Source: an uncultured Verrucomicrobiota bacterium
GTDB lineage: Bacteria > Verrucomicrobiota > Verrucomicrobiia > Chthoniobacterales > JACTMZ01
DNA length: 32,918 nt
Assembly: GCA_903934135.1 (NCBI GenBank)
Contig: CAIZMQ010000076.1
Coordinates: 1 to 32,918, forward strand
Direction of reading: 5' to 3'
The notes below the pieces were generated by a model. The model worked only from the letters and a program-made list of their open reading frames with translations. It did no database searches and was not told where the DNA came from. The translations under genes were made by a program, and so were the position numbers. Below, piece after piece: positions 32,056 to 32,918 of the stretch (position 1 is the stretch's first letter; each line of letters begins with the position of its first letter).

Positions 32056-32679
32056 ATGAAATCATTCCGCCGCTCCCTTCAGGCCTTCACTCTCATTGAA
32101 CTGTTGGTCGTCATCTCGATCATTGCCATTTTGGCCTCCCTTGCCATCCCCGCCGTTACCGGTGCGCTCACGCGGGGCCAAGCGACACAGACCTTGAGCA
32201 ACATGAAACAGCTCCACCAGATTGCTTACACCATGGCCATGGACGCCACAACCACGGGTGACACCAATGTCGGGTGGCCCGGCGACATGCCGAACAAAAC
32301 TTGGGCCGGTTGGATCACCAATGCGGTTCCGGGATATATGAAAACGAACGACATGGCGAAGCTTCTCAGTGCCCCGGGGATCACCGTGCCGGCCACGGCC
32401 ACCCTCAGTTCCCTTACTCCCGGACAGGCAAATAATGGCCGCGCCGTGGTGCTTTACCAAGTATCTGGGACGAATGACAATACGACTGTCCTGTTCAGTT
32501 CTTCAAACTTCACCAATACCCAATCGGGGGGCGATCCTCTCAGTGCCGGCTCATTGCCCTACGGCGACAAACTATTCCTCGTTTTCCGCATGGGCGGCGA
32601 CGGATCGTCCCTGCAGGCGCGGCAGGTGGGTAGCACATTCAGCAACATCATCGGGGCCTACGCACCCGTGGCCAACTGA
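32056..32679 (+). CDS. type II secretion/type IV pilin-like pseudopilin
   Basis: A 207-residue exported protein with a prepilin leader and the class III-like helix FTLIELLVVISIIAILASL (positions 11 onwards), including the invariant Glu at +5. The residue before the cleavage point is Ala (SLQA then F) rather than the usual Gly. The mature part (GALTRGQATQTLSNMKQLH and WPGDMPNKTW) resembles the many paralogous pseudopilins of Verrucomicrobiota. It is short and Ser/Thr/Asn-rich toward the C-terminus, with one glycine-rich patch. It starts 39 bases after glgB in an AT-richer spacer and is followed by a strong terminator. Confidence 0.88.
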   Translation: MKSFRRSLQAFTLIELLVVISIIAILASLAIPAVTGALTRGQATQTLSNMKQLHQIAYTMAMDATTTGDTNVGWPGDMPNKTWAGWITNAVPGYMKTNDMAKLLSAPGITVPATATLSSLTPGQANNGRAVVLYQVSGTNDNTTVLFSSSNFTNTQSGGDPLSAGSLPYGDKLFLVFRMGGDGSSLQARQVGSTFSNIIGAYAPVAN

Positions 32680-32697
32680 CCGTCCATAACCTTTCGA

Positions 32698-32918
32698 TCA
32701 GAGCACAGCGACCGCATCCATGATGCGGTCGCTTGTTTTTTGGTAGAAAGTGCGGTCCTCGGTGTTTGTTTTTTCGAAGAGGACAGGCGAACCAATGGTA
32801 ACCGTCACCGGGACGAGGCGCGGGATGGCCGTCCCCCGGGGGAAAGCTTGAAAGGATCCACTGACGCGCACCGGCACCACCGGGGCACCGGTCTTGGCCA
32901 TGATCATTCCTATGCCGG
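32698..32918 (-). CDS. lysophospholipid acyltransferase (PlsC-like), C-terminal fragment
   Basis: The last 73 codons of a gene that runs out of the window. The segment GMIMAKTGAPVVPVRVSGS, then the beta stretch VPVTVTIGSPVLF and a closing amphipathic helix (TSDRIMDAVAVL), fit the end of PlsC-type 1-acyl-glycerol-3-phosphate acyltransferases, where the 'TGAPVVPV' strand is typical. The HX4D catalytic motif would lie beyond the window edge, so it is not seen. The last codons overlap the pseudopilin terminator hairpin on the other strand. Confidence 0.75.
   Translation of the reverse strand, partial: GIGMIMAKTGAPVVPVRVSGSFQAFPRGTAIPRLVPVTVTIGSPVLFEKTNTEDRTFYQKTSDRIMDAVAVL
32707..32741 (+). terminator. 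intrinsic terminator after the pseudopilin gene
   Basis: A perfect 12-base-pair stem (AGCGACCGCATC against GATGCGGTCGCT) with a three-base CAT loop is followed by TGTTTTTT. It begins 27 bases after the pseudopilin stop. The hairpin lies within the last codons of the converging PlsC-like gene, so the sequence is constrained by both roles. It is the only strong intrinsic terminator I see in the window. Confidence 0.88.

Noticed and set aside
1-32918. CRISPR arrays, prophage, insertion sequences, tRNA or rRNA genes
   Set aside because: No regularly spaced repeats, transposase or integrase motifs, cloverleaf-like segments or rRNA landmarks were seen on either strand. The 'holin' similarity of the 26760 gene is the chromosomal YqjE type.

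Overview
The window is a gene-dense stretch of a GC-rich Gram-negative chromosome with no rRNA, tRNA, insertion sequence or CRISPR that I can see. Several things point to the PVC group, most likely Verrucomicrobiota: tandem PilT ATPases, a verrucomicrobial-style type II pseudopilin, a CT398-like coiled-coil/zinc-ribbon protein, a small SH3-like envelope protein, and dispersed 'CACGGAT' intergenic repeats. The placement rests on family resemblance seen by eye, so I hold it at moderate confidence. Coding density is very high. No gene-free stretch exceeds 300 bases; the largest are 2692-2867 (inverted repeat pair), 23552-23692 (structured), 3699-3836, 26336-26448 and 10820-10923.

Layout. 1-2691: the 3' end of ligA and an exonuclease III gene (DNA repair), facing an NAD-type glutamate dehydrogenase. 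2868-6270: a secreted nuclease-like/HhH fusion, then a tight run of small membrane protein, SPFH protein and alanine racemase. 6307-11388 (minus): a complete branched-chain amino acid ABC transporter (livJ-H-M-G-F order) and an upstream lipoprotein gene. 11471-14594 (plus): rlmN, a SAM methyltransferase and a solitary nuoD. 14640-16970 (minus): a LuxE/LuxC fatty aldehyde-forming pair followed 4 bases later by infA.

17046-23551 (plus) is the most interesting locus. It is a translationally coupled operon of a 943-residue exported TPR protein, an exported SH3-like/helical protein, one ExbB/TolQ, two ExbD/TolR proteins and a membrane-anchored von Willebrand A protein. The VWA protein stands where TonB or TolA would be and carries a TonB-like Ser-x3-His in its single membrane helix. 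I infer a proton-motive-force-driven envelope machine using a VWA domain as its periplasmic effector. A 141-base segment rich in hairpins follows, then the zinc-ribbon gene.

24446-26335 (minus): a fused nuoE-nuoF, again without other nuo genes nearby, so complex I is encoded in scattered pieces. 26449-29744 (plus): a DUF883/YqjE/YqjK-like stress membrane trio followed by two PilT retraction ATPases. 29818-32679: glycogen branching enzyme and a pseudopilin, ending at a strong intrinsic terminator embedded in the 3' end of a converging, window-truncated plsC-like gene.
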